DNA of 64,000 bases from JBMOKT01 sp049323895 (GTDB taxonomy: Bacteria; Bacillota; Peptococcia; Peptococcales; BICA1-8). The number at the start of each line of letters is the position of its first letter. Position 1 is the first letter of the stretch. The stretch is from assembly GCA_049323895.1 (NCBI GenBank), contig JBMOKT010000039.1, positions 186,001 through 250,000 on the forward strand. Reading direction: 5' to 3'. The notes below the pieces were generated by a model. It saw only the letters and a list, made by a program, of their open reading frames with translations, was not told where the DNA came from and searched no databases. Shown here piece after piece: positions 17,446 through 26,208 of the stretch. Both the position numbers and the translations under genes were made by a program.

Positions 17446-17532
17446 GTACTTATAAGAAAGCATAACTTTTCAAGGTAATAAGTATAAGACTAACATCGGC
17501 TTCCGCAGTCACCAAAGGCTCGGCGCAAGCCA
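17445..17532 (+). repeat. Hairpin repeat B, copy 1
   Basis: An 88-nt sequence sharing most positions with 22482-22569. It has a TACTTAT...AGTATAA part and a GGCTT...CCAAAGGCTCGGCG..AAGCC hairpin part. It begins right at the ppdK terminator T-tract. Confidence 0.75.
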
Positions 17533-17599
17533 ATAAGGTTAAGATACGTTAAGTGAATTTAGCGCAACAACTGTTATTTTAATAATTCTATAATTTATA

Positions 17600-17646
17600 A
17601 AAAGCATGGATATTTAGTTGATTAGCTATATAACCCCCATGCTTTT
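17600..17646 (-). terminator. Terminator of padR
   Basis: AAAAGCATGG and CCATGCTTTT form a perfect 10-bp stem with a 27-nt loop just past the padR stop. The A-run on the plus strand becomes the T-tract for minus-strand transcription. Confidence 0.6.
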
Positions 17647-17662
17647 ATCTATCTCCCCTCAA

Positions 17663-17971
17663 CTAATCTTTTATCTCTTTAAATAATTCATAAGCTTTCT
17701 TCCGAGCCTCCTCTAATACGTCATTACCGAGCTCAGTTATTTTATAGTATTTTCTTATCTTACCTTCTACGGTTTTTTCCTCTTTCTCCAAAAGTCCCTT
17801 AGACTCCATACTGTGTAGCAGGGGGTATAGTGTCCCTGGACTCATGTCATATCCATGTTCTCTAAGTTCTTCAATCATCCATACTCCATAGATAGGTTCC
17901 TTTTTTGCATGATGAAGAATGTGTATTTGAATAAATCCCAGAAATAATTTCCTAATAATTTGGTCTTGCAT
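17663..17971 (-). CDS. PadR-family transcriptional regulator
   Basis: A 102-residue winged helix-turn-helix repressor of the PadR type: HILHHAKKEPIYGVWMIEEL, then SPGTLYPLLHSMESKGLLEKE, then a dimerisation helix with KYYKITELG. It is transcribed divergently from chrA and shares a 130-nt control region with inverted repeats. Divergent PadR/chrA pairs are common in Firmicutes, so it probably represses itself and the chromate transporter. The inducer is unknown. Confidence 0.9.
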   Translation of the reverse strand: MQDQIIRKLFLGFIQIHILHHAKKEPIYGVWMIEELREHGYDMSPGTLYPLLHSMESKGLLEKEEKTVEGKIRKYYKITELGNDVLEEARKKAYELFKEIKD

Positions 17972-17997
17972 TTTATTTCACCCCTATATATAATCTA

Positions 17998-18029
17998 AAT
18001 ATCGAAATATGATATCGAAACACGATATT
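17998..18029. promoter_or_regulatory. Candidate PadR operator
   Basis: AATATCG (17998-18004) and CGATATT (18023-18029) form an inverted repeat around a central GATATC palindrome, giving repeated ATATCG half-sites. It lies between divergent padR and chrA. A TATAAT at 18065-18070 is a candidate -10 for chrA. Operator function is inferred from position and symmetry. Confidence 0.55.
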
Positions 18030-18098
18030 ATTCTATCAAAATAAGCTGCTTTAGACAAGTTAGTTATAATTAGTATGCTAATTTAAGGAGGAAACAAA

Positions 18099-19295
18099 GT
18101 GCAAAATAATAGAGATACTAATTATTTTCAAAAAATAGTAGAGGTGTTTAGTGTCGCATCAAGATTAGGTTTAGGATCCTTTGGGGGTCCAATAGCCCAT
18201 CTGGGGTATTTTAGAAATGAATATGTTGAGAAGAGAAAATGGATAGATGATAAAAGTTATGCCGACTTAGTAGCCCTTTGTCAGTTCCTGCCTGGTCCAG
18301 CCAGCAGTCAAGTAGGTATATCAATTGGTATTTTGAGGGCAGGATTACTAGGAGGGATTGCATCCTGGATTGGTTTTACATTTCCCTCAGCTTTTGTATT
18401 ATTCCTTTTTGCTACCTTTGTTCAAGGATATGATATTAGTAATGCAGGTTGGCTCCATGGTCTTACTATAGTTGCGGTAGCAGTCGTAGCCCATGCAGTA
18501 TGGGGAATGGCAAAATCTTTAGCACCAGATAAAACTAGAGCTACTATTGTCCTGTTTTCTGCAGTTCTTACTTTGTTACTGCCTTTTACCATGAAGCAAA
18601 TATTAATAATACTACTTGCAGGAATTTTCGGATGGCTGTTTCTTCCAAAGAAAGAATTAGGGGATTCCTCTTTAGGTATAGATATACCTATTAGTAAAGG
18701 TGTATCTGTAGTATCATGGATTGTATTTTTAAGCTTATTATTTGGCTTACCTCTTTTAAGACAAGTTAGTGACAGTCATCTACTGGCAATTTTTGATAGT
18801 TTCTTCCGTGTAGGCTCCTTAGTTTTTGGTGGAGGTCATGTTGTCTTGCCTTTACTTCAGGCAGAAGTTGTCCCTGTCGGATGGGTAAATGAAACGCAAT
18901 TTATCGCTGGTTATGGTGCCGCTCAAGCGGTTCCAGGTCCTTTATTTACTTTTGCAGCATATTTAGGTGCTGTTACTAAAGGATTAATAGGTTCCTTAAT
19001 AGCAACAGTTGCAATTTTTTTACCTTCGTTTTTAATAATTATTGGGGGTTTACCATTTTGGCAAGCTTTAAGAATGAACCCAAAGTTTCAATCAGCAATA
19101 ACTGGTATTAATGCAGCAGTTGTTGGGATATTATTAGCTGCCTTATATGACCCAATATGGACTAAAGCAATTAAAAATCCTTTTGACTTCAGCCTAGCCC
19201 TTATTGCCTTCGGAATGCTTATGTTTTGGAAAATTCCACCCTGGAAAGTTGTTTCTTTTTGTATTATAGGTGGAATTATTATTTATGGTGTATAG
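18099..19295 (+). CDS. chrA: Chromate transporter ChrA
   Basis: A long-chain chromate-ion-transporter-family protein of 398 residues with two homologous halves. The first has GSFGGPIAHLGYFRNEYV and LCQFLPGPASSQVGI; the second repeats the pattern with GSLVFGGGHVVLPLLQ and GYGAAQAVPGPLF. This duplication and the paired GG..H and LPGP/VPGP motifs define the family. About 10-12 membrane segments are visible. GTG start behind AAGGAGG. A terminator follows directly. The substrate may be chromate or another oxyanion. Confidence 0.94.
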   Translation: MQNNRDTNYFQKIVEVFSVASRLGLGSFGGPIAHLGYFRNEYVEKRKWIDDKSYADLVALCQFLPGPASSQVGISIGILRAGLLGGIASWIGFTFPSAFVLFLFATFVQGYDISNAGWLHGLTIVAVAVVAHAVWGMAKSLAPDKTRATIVLFSAVLTLLLPFTMKQILIILLAGIFGWLFLPKKELGDSSLGIDIPISKGVSVVSWIVFLSLLFGLPLLRQVSDSHLLAIFDSFFRVGSLVFGGGHVVLPLLQAEVVPVGWVNETQFIAGYGAAQAVPGPLFTFAAYLGAVTKGLIGSLIATVAIFLPSFLIIIGGLPFWQALRMNPKFQSAITGINAAVVGILLAALYDPIWTKAIKNPFDFSLALIAFGMLMFWKIPPWKVVSFCIIGGIIIYGV

Positions 19296-19299
19296 ATTA

Positions 19300-19325
19300 G
19301 AACTCCTGTGAAGGAGTTCTTTTTT
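19300..19325 (+). terminator. Terminator of chrA
   Basis: GAACTCC/GGAGTTC stem with a 6-nt loop, then T6. Confidence 0.85.
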
Positions 19326-19403
19326 ATCCTATATTATCGACAACCAAGTCCCAAATGTCTCTGGGATTTTTAATTTTACACAGTGTAAATTTAGTGACAA
19401 TAC

Positions 19404-19862
19404 TTAGCTTTTAATGAGGGAATTTTTATCAAGTATATGAAGGACTTCTGCTAAAGAAACTCCCCATAATAGTCCTCCAATTATTTGAGTAACAGTAGTT
19501 TCAGTAGAAGAAGTTGAAAGATATTTGGTTCCAAAAACAACTGGGATTGCGTAAATAATAAAACCAGTTATAAAACCATAGAAAGCTCCTTTAATTAGGT
19601 GGGTTCTAGAGGTAATCAGAGGGACTAAAAAAGAAAAAATAATGCCTAAAAATCCTGCCCATAAGAACTGGGATATAAGACCTAATAAAAATTGTAGTGA
19701 ATTTTTTGGTAACTGTCCGAAAAGCATAATTGAGCCCCAATCTAAATAACGAAGCTTTGAATAATTTAATATATGATAAGAAAATAAATCCCAAATATTC
19801 ATTGGAATACCTGCTAATACTCCAGCTATAAGACCTCTATTAAATCTATCCAAGATATTCAC
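19404..19862 (-). CDS. Small four-helix membrane protein, function unknown
   Basis: A 152-residue protein with four hydrophobic segments, starting MNILDRFNRGLIAGVLAGIP and containing GAFYGFITGFIIYAIP. No recognised family. General size, topology and the N-terminal GxIAGxxAG-like pattern resemble the protein at 399-860, so they may belong to the same family of Firmicutes membrane proteins. It lies alone between chrA and the TetR-like chimera and is transcribed toward chrA. Confidence 0.6.
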   Translation of the reverse strand: MNILDRFNRGLIAGVLAGIPMNIWDLFSYHILNYSKLRYLDWGSIMLFGQLPKNSLQFLLGLISQFLWAGFLGIIFSFLVPLITSRTHLIKGAFYGFITGFIIYAIPVVFGTKYLSTSSTETTVTQIIGGLLWGVSLAEVLHILDKNSLIKS

Positions 19863-19964
19863 CCCAAATTCTTTTACTGAACTTAGTATTGGTAAAAAAA
19901 CTAATTAATACTCATTCAACGATTTAAGTGGTATTAAAATTAACGAAGTGAATTTCAGATATCG

Positions 19965-20618
19965 TTGGAATTTTTGTCATTGTATCAACAACAGAGGGAA
20001 CAAGTAAAAAAGAATATATTAGATACCTCCATTGCAATATTTAGAGAAAAAGGTTATGAGAATACTACTATTGATGAAATTACTAAATCCATTGGGATTG
20101 CAAAGGGAACATTTTATAACTTTTATCCATCAAAAAGCGAAATCTTAATATCTTGGGCAGCACAGAAGTTTCAAAAGATTGCTATGCATATTAAACTTAA
20201 TTGTTTATTTTTCTCAAATTACAGTTATTCCTCAACTCATAACATTGATGATGACCCAAAATATTCTGAAGTATATAGGGTTATACTAGGGCAGTTTATT
20301 CAAGGTTGGTCCGGTTCAGCAGTATCAGTATTTAATCAATTAGCATACGCGATATTAGGAATTCCATCAATTATTTTTGGCGTGTTGCTAATTAAGAATA
20401 AAAAACTAAGCACATTAGGAGGATGGCTACTCACACTTAATGGAATATCTTGCATTATAGGACTAATAGGTACAGCAGCTAATAATAGGGTTCTTGTAAT
20501 CGGCTCTGTAGCTGGAGGTGCATTATTTCTTTTTGCGTTAATTGCTTTAGTGCGGAGTTGTGCAAATGGAGCTGATAGAAATATTCCAAAAGGAGACAAA
20601 GAAATTAGTATAGATTAG
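19965..20618 (+). CDS. TetR-type HTH fused to an unrelated membrane region (chimeric ORF)
   Basis: Residues 1-70 are a standard TetR N-terminal DNA-binding domain: KKNILDTSIAIFREKGYENT, ITKSIGIAKGTFYNFYPSKSE. The normal ligand-binding helices are missing. After about residue 90 the sequence becomes a membrane protein with about three hydrophobic helices (LAYAILGIPSIIFGVLLI, then LLTLNGISCIIGLIG, then AGGALFLFALIALV). This looks like a deletion that joined the front of a tetR gene to the back of a membrane-protein gene in frame. A TTG start at 19965 has no strong ribosome binding site; TTGs at 19974 and 19980 are alternatives. Whether the chimera is functional is unknown. Confidence 0.6.
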   Translation: MEFLSLYQQQREQVKKNILDTSIAIFREKGYENTTIDEITKSIGIAKGTFYNFYPSKSEILISWAAQKFQKIAMHIKLNCLFFSNYSYSSTHNIDDDPKYSEVYRVILGQFIQGWSGSAVSVFNQLAYAILGIPSIIFGVLLIKNKKLSTLGGWLLTLNGISCIIGLIGTAANNRVLVIGSVAGGALFLFALIALVRSCANGADRNIPKGDKEISID

Positions 20619-20657
20619 GAAGCATAAAATGTGATAATGAAACAAAGGGATGATGAG

Positions 20658-20909
20658 ATGAGTAAATTGAATGATATGCCTAATATCGGAAAAGAATTAG
20701 AGAGTCAGTTGATAAAAATTGGCATTAAAACTTGCCGTGAATTAATTGAATTAGGAAGTAAAGAAGCATTTACAAGGATCAGATTAATTGACAGCGGTGT
20801 ATGTGTTAATAAGTTGTATGCATTAGAAGGAGCAATACAGGGTATAAGATGGTATTACTTATCACAAAAAGATAAGGCAGAATTAAAAGCATTTTATGAC
20901 GCATATTAA
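20658..20909 (+). CDS. TfoX C-terminal-domain protein
   Basis: An 83-residue protein matching the stand-alone TfoX C-terminal domain, a helix-hairpin-helix-like module: LNDMPNIGKELESQLIKIG, then RELIELGSKEAFTRIR, then LEGAIQGIRWYYLS. The frame opens at a GTG (20631), but AAAGGGATG lies ahead of the ATG at 20658, which also begins the homologous part. TfoX proper governs competence in Proteobacteria; the stand-alone domain has no defined role in Firmicutes. Confidence 0.85.
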   Translation: MSKLNDMPNIGKELESQLIKIGIKTCRELIELGSKEAFTRIRLIDSGVCVNKLYALEGAIQGIRWYYLSQKDKAELKAFYDAY

Positions 20910-20977
20910 GGTTAAGTTTAAAAAATGGGAAACAAAGATAAACCACCCTCCGCAAATGATATGAAAATTCTATAGTA

Positions 20978-21016
20978 AAGAAAAATATCTGGACTTTAAA
21001 CCCAGATATTTTTCTT
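20978..21016. terminator. Terminator hairpin after the TfoX-C gene
   Basis: AAGAAAAATATCTGG and CCAGATATTTTTCTT form a perfect 15-bp stem, rich in A on the left and T on the right. Confidence 0.8.
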
Positions 21017-21073
21017 GCAGGACTTTTTAAGTTTTTGAAGAAAAACTACTTTTTATAATGTCTAACTAAAGTT

Positions 21074-22123
21074 TTGGTGATAAAAGTGATTAGACTACAA
21101 ATTGAAGAAATGGAAGAAAAATTTCTTTCGCCGCTTGCCGTCCTAGCCAAAAATTCCAAAGGAAGGACCATTGAGGAAGCTCCTGATCCTGTCAGGACTT
21201 GTTTTATGCGGGACAGAGATAGGGTAATACATTCTAAAGCCTTCCGCAGGCTAAAACATAAAACCCAGGTTTATATATCGCCATCCAATGACCATTACCG
21301 TACCAGGCTTACCCATACTCTGGAGGTTAACCAGATTGCCAAGACCATTGGCAAGGGTTTAGGGCTTAATGAAGATTTAATAGAGGCCATTGCTTTAGCC
21401 CATGATGTGGGACACACGCCCTTCGCCCATACTGGCGAAGAGATGCTGGATAAGCTTATTCCAGGCGGGTTTCAACATAATGAAAACAGTGTACGGGTCC
21501 TGACAAAAATAGAACGAGGAAGTCTCGGCCGGGGTTTAAACCTTAGCTATGAGGTATTAGACGGTGTCTGGCACCATAGTGGTTTTGGGGTTAGTACCCA
21601 GAATGCTATAACCCTGGAAGGGCAGATAATCCGCCTCAGCGATAAGATAGCTTATGTCCAGCATGATATTGATGATAGTATCAGAGCAGGAATTTTAAGG
21701 GAGGAAGACCTACCCCAGGTATTTTTGGAGCAGTTGGGATTTACCCATGGAGAAAGAATAGCTACTCTGGTTGTAGATATAATAAATCATGTTCAGGAGC
21801 AGATAAAGTCCGGTTCCAAGCCCTCCATTTCCCTCAGCCCGGAGAAAGAGACTGCTTTATTAGGTCTGCGGGAGTTTATGTTCGAAAACGTCTATCGCGG
21901 AAAATTTTGCAGTCAAGAGAGGGAACGGGCGATGTTTGTAATTGAATATCTGTTTAATCATTATAAAAAAAATGCTGATAAACTGCCCCAGTTTTATTTA
22001 GATATTGCGAAAACAGAGGGTCTGGAGCGGGGAGTTGCCGATTATATTTCCGGTATGAGTGATAATTACTGCGTAGCTTTGTTTAAAGACCTGGTTGTGC
22101 CAAAGTCTTTTATTAATCGATGA
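21074..22123 (+). CDS. dgt: dGTPase-like HD-domain triphosphohydrolase
   Basis: A deoxynucleoside triphosphate triphosphohydrolase of the Firmicutes short form, releasing triphosphate from dNTPs. The 349 residues show DPVRTCFMRDRDRVIHSKAF, the metal-binding H...HD...D set (THTLEV, LAHDVGHTPFAH) and LSDKIAYVQHDIDD. TTG 21074, GTG 21077 and GTG 21086 are possible starts; none has a clear ribosome binding site. In many Firmicutes this gene precedes dnaG, as here. Confidence 0.92.
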   Translation: MVIKVIRLQIEEMEEKFLSPLAVLAKNSKGRTIEEAPDPVRTCFMRDRDRVIHSKAFRRLKHKTQVYISPSNDHYRTRLTHTLEVNQIAKTIGKGLGLNEDLIEAIALAHDVGHTPFAHTGEEMLDKLIPGGFQHNENSVRVLTKIERGSLGRGLNLSYEVLDGVWHHSGFGVSTQNAITLEGQIIRLSDKIAYVQHDIDDSIRAGILREEDLPQVFLEQLGFTHGERIATLVVDIINHVQEQIKSGSKPSISLSPEKETALLGLREFMFENVYRGKFCSQERERAMFVIEYLFNHYKKNADKLPQFYLDIAKTEGLERGVADYISGMSDNYCVALFKDLVVPKSFINR

Positions 22124-22179
22124 TTTAAGTGGCTAGTTGTTAGTTGTTAGTGGCTAGTGACTTGCTTCTTGGCGAAAAT

Positions 22180-22286
22180 TTTGCGTCTGACATACTTACA
22201 GGTTTATTTATTGCGTCTGACACAAGCTTTGCAAGTTTATTTTTATGTTATTTAATCTAACGAAGTGGAATCTAGTGCAGCGAAAT
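22180..22286 (+). repeat. Dispersed GCGTCTGAC repeat, copy 3
   Basis: GCGTCTGAC cores at 22183 and 22213, 30 nt apart, then ACAAGCTTTGCA, then TTTAATCTAACGAAGTGG and CTAGTGCAGCGAAAT, the same order as copy 2. Confidence 0.8.
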
Positions 22287-22481
22287 ACTCTGCCTCTACC
22301 TTTACCTTATTTCGGCGAATCGACGAAATAACGAACATGATGTTTTTAATTCAAATTTTTGGTACATAATATAGAAGTCTAATTATATATAAAAAAATTT
22401 AAATTGCCAAGAAAAAAAATTAATTTTGTGCAGGAAATCCTTTTTAATTAGCGAATACTAGTTATCCGTTGCTATTTTTTT

Positions 22482-22569
22482 TATACTTATTTGAAAGTAT
22501 AACTTTTACAAGGTAAAAAGTATAAGTGCAATCGGCTTCTGTAGTCGCCAAAGGCTCGGCGTAAGCCTA
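22482..22569 (+). repeat. Hairpin repeat B, copy 2
   Basis: Homologous to 17445-17532. GGCTT pairs with AAGCC and CGCC with GGCG around CAAAGGCTC, predicting a stable hairpin. The left part has TATACTT and AAGTATAA inverted elements. Confidence 0.75.
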
Positions 22570-22601
22570 ATTTTCTAATTTTCTAAAAGTTGAGTGAAGT
22601 A

Positions 22602-23051
22602 ATGAGAATATATGTTGATGCTGATGCCTGTCCTGTCAAAGAGGTAATTGTAGAAGTAGCCCAGGAATATAAAATTCCAGTTACTATGGTGTGCAGCCTG
22701 TCCCATTATAGTACCAATACCTATGAAACAGTAGAATATATTTTTGTAGATAATATCCCTCAGGCAGCTGATATGGCAATTATCAATAGAATTAAACCGG
22801 GAGACATTATTATCACCCAGGATTACGGTTTAGCTTCCCTTGTCTTAAAAAAAGGAGTTATTCCCTTACATCATACCGGGAAAAGATATACCAATGAAAA
22901 TATTGACCAACTTTTATTAAAAAGGCACATTTCAGCTAAAATTCGCAGGGGTGGTGGTAAAACACCTGGACCTAAAGCTTTTACCAAAGAGGATAAAGCT
23001 AGGTTTAGGCAGTCCTTAATCAAGGCAGTTTTGGAATCTAAGCAGGAATAA
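22602..23051 (+). CDS. yqxD: YaiI/YqxD family (UPF0178) protein
   Basis: A 149-residue member of UPF0178, a PIN-like nuclease-fold family: RIYVDADACPVKEVIVEVA at the start, DIIITQDYGLASLVL in the middle and a basic RRGGGKTPGPK segment near residue 115. The frame opens at TTG 22590, but the family begins MRIYVDAD, so I chose ATG 22602. In Bacillus yqxD also lies directly before dnaG. No activity is established; conserved aspartates suggest metal-dependent nucleic-acid processing. Confidence 0.9.
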   Translation: MRIYVDADACPVKEVIVEVAQEYKIPVTMVCSLSHYSTNTYETVEYIFVDNIPQAADMAIINRIKPGDIIITQDYGLASLVLKKGVIPLHHTGKRYTNENIDQLLLKRHISAKIRRGGGKTPGPKAFTKEDKARFRQSLIKAVLESKQE

Positions 23052-23100
23052 GAAAACAAATGGCGAAATTTGTGAAGAAGTAAAGATGAAGGTGATAGCA

Positions 23101-24888
23101 ATGGCAACAGGTATGATTCCTCAAGAGGTTATTGATCAAATCGCCGCCTGCTCAGATATTGTTGAAATAATTAATGACTACGTTCCTTTGAAAAAAAGGG
23201 GTAGAAACTATCTTGGGCTTTGTCCTTTTCATCACGAGAAGACCCCTTCTTTTAGTGTTTCACCTGATAAACAAATTTTCCGTTGTTTTGGCTGTGGGGT
23301 AGGTGGAAACGTCTTTAGCTTTGTCATGCAAAAGGAAGGCTTGGATTTTCCCGAGGCAGTGGAGTTTCTTGCCCGTAAGACCGGGATAGCCTTACCGACT
23401 AAAGAACTTACAGAAGCGGAAATTAAAGAGGCCAAGCAAAAGGAACGCTGGTACAAAATTAATGAAGCAGCTGCCAAGTATTTTCACCGTCTGCTGATTG
23501 ATACCAAATGGGGAAAGACAGGTCTGGAGTATTTGCATAAAAGAGGTATCAAACATGATACTATAGAAAAATTCCAGTTGGGTATTTCATTGACAGATTG
23601 GGATGGACTTATCAAATATTTTGAAAAAAAAGGCGTTAAAACAAATGAACTCCTACAGTTAGGTTTGGTTTTGCCCCGTAATTCAGGAGGATGCTATGAC
23701 CGTTTTCGAAACAGGCTTATGTTTCCCATTTGGGATAACGGAGGCAGGGTGATAGCTTTCGGTGGAAGAGTCCTGGATGACAGCGAACCTAAATATTTAA
23801 ACTCTCCTGATACACCATTATTTAATAAAGGGCTGTATCTCTATGGGTTGCATTTGGCCAAAGGGTCTATCCGCAGCGAGGATTTGGGAATTATAGTGGA
23901 AGGATACATGGATGTTATAGCTTGCCATCAATATGGTGTTACCAACGCTGTTGCCTCTTTGGGTACAGCACTTACTCAACAGCAGGGGCGGGCTTTAATG
24001 CGTCACACATATCAAGTTGCAATTTCTTATGATGGTGATAATGCGGGTTCTAATGCCGCTTTAAGGGGTTTGGATATTTTAAGTGACTTGGGCTGCCAGG
24101 TCAAAGTTGTAGATTTGCCCCGGGGTTTGGATCCTGATGAATACTTAAGGCAGCATGGCAAAGAAAAGTTTCTTGCCGCCGTCAACCAGGGTGCTAATCT
24201 GATTGAATATAAACTGGCAAAAGTAATGGAAAATGTAAACACAGTTTCTATGGAGGGCAAGTTTAAAGTTATTCAAGGAATATTACCTGACCTCTATAAA
24301 ATAGATAGTCCTGTTAACCGGGAAAGTGCCGTAAAACTAATAAGTACAGCCTTAGGACTAGCAGAAGATAGTATTTTGGCTGAACTGCGTAAATTTAGCA
24401 GGGAAAAGCAGAAAATACAGGTTAATAAGGACATAAATCTGGAAAAAAGAGAAAATAATAGTATTAAATTGGATAAACTCAATAAAGTAGAAATCCAAAT
24501 GCTAAAACTGTTATTTGAGCATCAGGAGTATATAACTGATGTGGAGAATGCTGGTGGTGAAAGCCTTTTTAGCCCTCCTCTATCAGAATTATTCAGGAAA
24601 ATCTTCGAGGTATATAAAAGAAAAAGCAAAGTTTCAGGGACAGACATTGAGGAAAAAGATAGTAAACTACTAGCTGCTGTTTTAATGTGTGAACTCCAGA
24701 TTCCCAATACTAAAAAGATGGTAGCTGATTATATAAAAATTTTACAAATTAATAAATTAAACAAAGATTACAGTGAAACTATGAGAAGGCTCAGTGAGGC
24801 AGAAAAAACAGGAGATGCCGATCAACTGAACAATCTTCTAGCCCACATTGAGTCCATTTTACAACAGAAAAAGTTTTTGGCACCCTAG
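23101..24888 (+). CDS. dnaG: DNA primase
   Basis: Synthesises RNA primers at the replication fork. The product of about 595 residues has the N-terminal CHC2 zinc-binding domain (LCPFHHEKTPSF, CFGCG), the RNA-polymerase-like core (PLFNKGLYLYGL), the Toprim domain with IVEGYMDVIACHQYG and SYDGDNAG, and a C-terminal helicase-binding region. ATG 23101 with AAGGTGATAGC ahead is preferred; ATG 23086 is possible. It is 18 nt from rpoD, forming the dnaG-rpoD part of the macromolecular synthesis operon. Confidence 0.97.
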   Translation: MATGMIPQEVIDQIAACSDIVEIINDYVPLKKRGRNYLGLCPFHHEKTPSFSVSPDKQIFRCFGCGVGGNVFSFVMQKEGLDFPEAVEFLARKTGIALPTKELTEAEIKEAKQKERWYKINEAAAKYFHRLLIDTKWGKTGLEYLHKRGIKHDTIEKFQLGISLTDWDGLIKYFEKKGVKTNELLQLGLVLPRNSGGCYDRFRNRLMFPIWDNGGRVIAFGGRVLDDSEPKYLNSPDTPLFNKGLYLYGLHLAKGSIRSEDLGIIVEGYMDVIACHQYGVTNAVASLGTALTQQQGRALMRHTYQVAISYDGDNAGSNAALRGLDILSDLGCQVKVVDLPRGLDPDEYLRQHGKEKFLAAVNQGANLIEYKLAKVMENVNTVSMEGKFKVIQGILPDLYKIDSPVNRESAVKLISTALGLAEDSILAELRKFSREKQKIQVNKDINLEKRENNSIKLDKLNKVEIQMLKLLFEHQEYITDVENAGGESLFSPPLSELFRKIFEVYKRKSKVSGTDIEEKDSKLLAAVLMCELQIPNTKKMVADYIKILQINKLNKDYSETMRRLSEAEKTGDADQLNNLLAHIESILQQKKFLAP

Positions 24889-24906
24889 GGAAGGGGGGAA
24901 TTAGTG

Positions 24907-26025
24907 ATGAAAGATGAACAACTAAAGATCGAAGGTGTGAAAGAGCTTATTGAAAAAGGTAAAAAGAAGGGGTCTTTGACATACCAGGAAATAATGGATG
25001 CCTTACAGGGTGTTGAATTATCCCCTGACCAAATAGATGAGGTTTATGAACACCTGGGAACAATGGGTATTGAAATTGCAGCCGAGGATACAAGCCTGGA
25101 CCAGCTTAACGTGGATGTTGATGTTGACGTAGATGTAGTTGCAGAACACGAGGATGAGGAAGATGTAGAACTGGATTTATCTATTCCAGAAGGTGTAGGT
25201 ATAGATGACCCGGTCCGTATGTACCTTAAAGAAATAGGGCGAGTCCCATTGTTAAGTGCTGAGGAAGAGGTTGAACTGGCAAAACGTATGGAAAAAGGGG
25301 ACGAAGAAGCTAAACGGCGTTTAGCGGAAGCTAACCTGCGTCTGGTAGTCAGTATTGCCAAGCGTTATGTAGGAAGAGGAATGTTATTTTTGGATTTAAT
25401 CCAAGAAGGAAATCTAGGTCTTATTAAGGCTGTAGAAAAATTTGATTTCCGCAAGGGCTTTAAATTCAGCACCTATGCTACGTGGTGGATTAGGCAGGCT
25501 ATTACCAGGGCAATTGCCGACCAGGCTAGAACTATCCGTATTCCTGTCCACATGGTAGAAACGATTAATAAACTGATTAGGGTTTCCCGCCACCTCTTGC
25601 AGGAATTGGGCAGAGAACCCAGTCCTGACGAGATTGCCAAGGAAATGGATATCCCGGTAGAGCGGGTAAGAGAGATTATGAAGATTGCCCAAGAACCGGT
25701 CTCATTGGAAACTCCCATCGGAGAAGAGGAAGACAGCCATTTAGGTGATTTTATCGAGGATGAAGATGCTCCAGCACCAGCAGAAGCTGCATCCTATATT
25801 CTTCTTAAAGAACAGTTGGAAGGTGTATTAGATACGTTAACACCACGGGAGGAAAAGGTTTTACGGCTTCGCTTCGGGCTGGATGACGGACGCTCCCGTA
25901 CTCTGGAAGAGGTTGGGCAGGAGTTTGGTGTTACCAGGGAACGTATTAGGCAAATAGAGGCTAAAGCGCTCCGTAAGTTACGGCATCCCAGCCGCAGCCG
26001 TAAGTTGAAAGATTATCTCGATTAA
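24907..26025 (+). CDS. rpoD: Primary sigma factor SigA (RpoD)
   Basis: The housekeeping sigma factor. The product of about 372 residues contains region 1.1, region 1.2 (DDPVRMYLKEIGRVPLLSAE), regions 2.1-2.4 (LDLIQEGNLGLIKAVEKFD, YATWWIRQAITRA), region 3 and region 4.2 (VTRERIRQIEAKALRKLRHP). An aspartate-valine run (VDVDVDVDVVAEHEDEED) lies in the acidic linker near residue 75-95, encoded by near-repeats of GATGTTGATGT. GTG 24904 and ATG 24907 are both possible behind AAGGGGGG. The sequence is otherwise typical. Confidence 0.97.
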   Translation: MKDEQLKIEGVKELIEKGKKKGSLTYQEIMDALQGVELSPDQIDEVYEHLGTMGIEIAAEDTSLDQLNVDVDVDVDVVAEHEDEEDVELDLSIPEGVGIDDPVRMYLKEIGRVPLLSAEEEVELAKRMEKGDEEAKRRLAEANLRLVVSIAKRYVGRGMLFLDLIQEGNLGLIKAVEKFDFRKGFKFSTYATWWIRQAITRAIADQARTIRIPVHMVETINKLIRVSRHLLQELGREPSPDEIAKEMDIPVERVREIMKIAQEPVSLETPIGEEEDSHLGDFIEDEDAPAPAEAASYILLKEQLEGVLDTLTPREEKVLRLRFGLDDGRSRTLEEVGQEFGVTRERIRQIEAKALRKLRHPSRSRKLKDYLD

Positions 26026-26051
26026 AAAGATATTTTGGCAGAACCTTACTG

Positions 26052-26080
26052 TTGACTTGTCTTGAAATTTTTCGTATAAT
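26052..26080 (+). promoter_or_regulatory. Sigma-A promoter of the tRNA cluster
   Basis: TTGACT, 17 nt, TATAAT: a near-consensus promoter 54 nt upstream of the first tRNA. It follows the rpoD stop by only 27 nt. Confidence 0.8.
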
Positions 26081-26133
26081 AAATTTTGTCGCGGATGGTT
26101 CTGCTTCTGTTTTAACAGAATAGATTTTGTTGA

Positions 26134-26208
26134 GGGCCTATAGCTCAGCGGTAGAGCATCCGGCTCATAACCGGACGGTCCCTGGTTCAATCCCAGGTGG
26201 GCCCACCA
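26134..26208 (+). tRNA. tRNA with CAT anticodon (Ile2 or Met)
   Basis: A 75-nt cloverleaf with encoded CCA: D-arm AGCTCAGCGGTAGAGC, anticodon stem-loop CCGGCTCATAACCGG, T-arm CCTGGTTCAATCCCAGG. The anticodon is CAT. The CGGCTCATAACCG arm is more like the lysidine-modified tRNA-Ile2 than elongator tRNA-Met of Firmicutes, but this needs the identity elements to be compared; tilS elsewhere would act on it if so. Confidence 0.9.

Larger units (their letters stand above)
22124..22601. repeat. Repeat-filled gap with copies of both dispersed repeats
   Basis: This gap holds TAGTTGTTAG/GTGGCTAG variants, then GCGTCTGAC copy 3, then an AT-rich stretch, then repeat B copy 2 directly before the yaiI-like gene. 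No gene is visible. Confidence 0.7.
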
